Assembly (NCBI RefSeq): GCF_000423365.1
Contig: NZ_AUHV01000004.1
Location: 62,001-126,000 of the forward strand
DNA length: 64,000 nt
Direction: 5' to 3'
Source of the DNA: Maritalea myrionectae DSM 19524
GTDB taxonomy: Bacteria > Pseudomonadota > Alphaproteobacteria > Rhizobiales > Devosiaceae
Shown: positions 62,503 through 64,000 of the stretch, one piece after another
Position numbering within the stretch: the first letter of the stretch is position 1
Layout of the letters: the number at the start of each line of letters is the position of its first letter
Position numbers and translations under genes: made by a program
The notes under the pieces: generated by a model
Database searches by the model: none
What the model was told of the DNA's origin: nothing
Seen by the model: the letters and a program-made list of their open reading frames with translations, nothing else

Positions 62503-64000
62503 ATGAGACAAAAGAAAAAACGCGCTAATTCGCCCAAAGACACAAGGCCCTTGCACAAGAAGAAGCGGGTGCATTTCTCCGGCGGTTTCGTTGCTCTCAT
62601 CGTCCTCACCGTCATTATTTTGGCGTTGAATGTGGTCTCTTTTCCCGGCGTGCACGGGCTGGTCGCACAAAAGATTGAGGAACAATTGCCTCCCGGCTAT
62701 GCCGCCGACTTTAAAAAAGCCGGCCTAACGCTGCGGGAAGGCTGGATTCCGGCCCTCAATCTGAGTGAGCTTAAGGTTTGGCACCAACAATCTGGAGCGC
62801 AATTTGTTGCGGAAGACGTTGATTTACGGTGGTTTTTTCCCGCTTGGGTTTCTGGCCGTCCCGCCATCGAAGTTGAGGTGCGCGAACCGCACGTCCAGCT
62901 GGTGCAGGATTTTAACGGCGTTAATCTTGCCAACCTTGAGTTTGATGAAGAGGCGGTGGGCGACACCCCCACGGTACGCCTGCAAGTTGGGGCGCAAACG
63001 GGCCTAAGCGTGACGTTTAGCGATGATGGCGTGCAATTGCGGGCTGGCGAAGAAGACCTGAAGGTTAAATCCGACAATGCGTGGGCCATTGAGGCGGTTA
63101 ATGGGCTTGAAGGCCTATTGGCGCTGTTCGCTGAAAACACCGCTGATGGCGCGTATCGCAAACTGACGGTGACCGGCGGGCGCATTGATGTGTTGGACCG
63201 GATTTATCAGCTTTATCGATCGCTTGACGAAGTTGAGCTTGAATTGCTGGCCTATGAAAATGGCGTGTCCATGTTTGCGCGGTTTACCGCTGCAGGGCGT
63301 CGCACGTCTGGCAGTTTTTTCTGGACACCAGAAGTGAATGACGGGCGTCGGGTATCTGGTGCGTTCGAAAATCTCGATTTGGCACTGATCATGCCCTTTA
63401 TGGACGATCAGGATGGGGTATTTGCCTTGAAGGGCGGGTCTCAGCTCGATTTTGATGTCAGTTTTGATCAGGATGGGGTCTATTTAGGTCAATTCAATGT
63501 GGATGTGACCGGAACCTTGGCCGCCATTGAAGGCGACACGTTTCCAGTGCGTTCAGAAGTGGCTGAAGTGGAGTGGAAGCCGCGCGAAAGTCGCTACTAC
63601 TTGTCGCCCACAAGGATCGAGATTGGGCAGAGCTATGCTGATATTTCTGGTGAGTTCGCGCTTGGGCTTGACGAACAATTCGGGCCCACAGTCGGCATCG
63701 GGATGCAGTTGGCCAATGTTTATTTGCATCCGAACGATATGGAAGCGCCGGAAAAGGCCATCCCCAATATCGTGTTTAATGGCTGGTCTGCCCCCGTTTA
63801 TGGTGCGATTGGCATCGACAAGGTGACAATTGATACGGGTGAGTATTCGCTGCAAGCCGATGGTCGCGTTGATGTTTTGCAGGCGGGTATTGGTCTGGAT
63901 TTGGCAATGGTCGCCCGCAATATGGATGCGGACAGTTTAAAGCGGTTGTGGCCATATTTTCTGGCCCGTGAAGCGCGCGAATGGTTCGTTGAGAATGTCA
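62503..64000 (+). CDS. AsmA-like / DUF3971 family protein (5' part, runs off the right edge)
   Basis: At least 499 residues read from ATG 62503 to the window edge. Very basic cytoplasmic N-terminus (MRQKKKKRANSPKDTRPLHK), one membrane helix (about 28-48, GGFVALIVLTVIILALNVV), then a long beta-rich periplasmic region. LEFDEEAVGDTPTVRLQVG, LMPFMDDQDGVFALKGGSQ and the last visible segment LWPYFLAREAREWFVENV have the repeating hydrophobic pattern of DUF3971/YhdP, a bridge-type lipid-transfer or outer-membrane integrity protein. The C-terminal AsmA part is beyond the window. Divergent from bcp. Confidence 0.85.
   Translation, partial: MRQKKKRANSPKDTRPLHKKKRVHFSGGFVALIVLTVIILALNVVSFPGVHGLVAQKIEEQLPPGYAADFKKAGLTLREGWIPALNLSELKVWHQQSGAQFVAEDVDLRWFFPAWVSGRPAIEVEVREPHVQLVQDFNGVNLANLEFDEEAVGDTPTVRLQVGAQTGLSVTFSDDGVQLRAGEEDLKVKSDNAWAIEAVNGLEGLLALFAENTADGAYRKLTVTGGRIDVLDRIYQLYRSLDEVELELLAYENGVSMFARFTAAGRRTSGSFFWTPEVNDGRRVSGAFENLDLALIMPFMDDQDGVFALKGGSQLDFDVSFDQDGVYLGQFNVDVTGTLAAIEGDTFPVRSEVAEVEWKPRESRYYLSPTRIEIGQSYADISGEFALGLDEQFGPTVGIGMQLANVYLHPNDMEAPEKAIPNIVFNGWSAPVYGAIGIDKVTIDTGEYSLQADGRVDVLQAGIGLDLAMVARNMDADSLKRLWPYFLAREAREWFVENV

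Noticed and set aside
1-64000. CRISPR arrays, tRNA or rRNA genes, prophage or IS transposases
   Set aside because: No regularly spaced repeats, no cloverleaf or rRNA signatures and no transposase, integrase or phage structural proteins were seen by eye in the gaps or frames.

Overview
The window is chromosomal DNA of an alphaproteobacterium, most likely a member of Hyphomicrobiales (Rhizobiales). The evidence is gene content and order rather than any rRNA. It carries the GatCAB amidotransferase, the DnaA-like regulator HdaA, a B12-dependent ribonucleotide reductase, the NDUFA12-like complex I protein and DUF2155. From memory of rhizobial genomes, four blocks keep a familiar order: ruvX-pyrB next to gatCA, purMN/AI-2E/hdaA/ppk/ppx/rnd/aspS, NDUFA12/DUF2155/aat/accCB/aroQ/dsbA, and M48/aminotransferase/rne/amiC/mrcA/prfB. 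The moderate base composition would suit a marine lineage such as a Maritalea/Devosia relative, but that is a guess.

Layout. 1-5.7 kb: 5' end of pyrB and ruvX (minus); divergent to them an apparently eroded metallo-beta-lactamase-fold protein, two tandem exported Cache-like proteins, gatC, gatA and a coupled pentapeptide-repeat protein. 5.7-13.6 kb: a membrane protein/XRE regulator pair, a YjhX-type protein, an exported FGE-like protein, chorismate mutase, gatB, a VOC protein, a glutathione-transferase-like gene divergent from a WYL regulator, and three GNAT acetyltransferases. 13.6-15.5 kb: a metal-responsive-looking cassette (MerR regulator, Cys-rich protein, MerT/MerF-like membrane protein, YnfA) bracketed by broken copies of the neighbouring GNAT and EamA genes, that is, a recombination scar. 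15.5-36.8 kb: mostly housekeeping (EamA and SDR, purMN, hdaA, polyphosphate metabolism, rnd, aspS, an EAL protein, maeB, amn), then small accessory genes.

36.8-43.3 kb is the accessory-looking part. It has a gene-free stretch full of hairpins, a small GIY-YIG nuclease gene bracketed by palindromic repeats whose stems covary, and nrdJ with a candidate NrdR operator. 43.3-64 kb returns to conserved genes: a receiver-domain protein, complex I accessory protein, aat, biotin carboxylase genes, aroQ, a thiol oxidoreductase, an M48 protease, rne, peptidoglycan genes (amiC, mrcA, M23 peptidase), prfB with an intact programmed frameshift, and a large AsmA-like protein running off the right edge.

I saw no tRNA, rRNA, CRISPR array, prophage or classical insertion sequence. 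The best candidates for something undescribed are the GIY-YIG/hairpin element (37.87-38.41 kb) and the scar-bounded MerR cassette (13.6-15.6 kb). Two open reading frames that cross the window edges (pyrB, the AsmA-like gene) and the frameshifted 5' part of prfB were read directly from the sequence.
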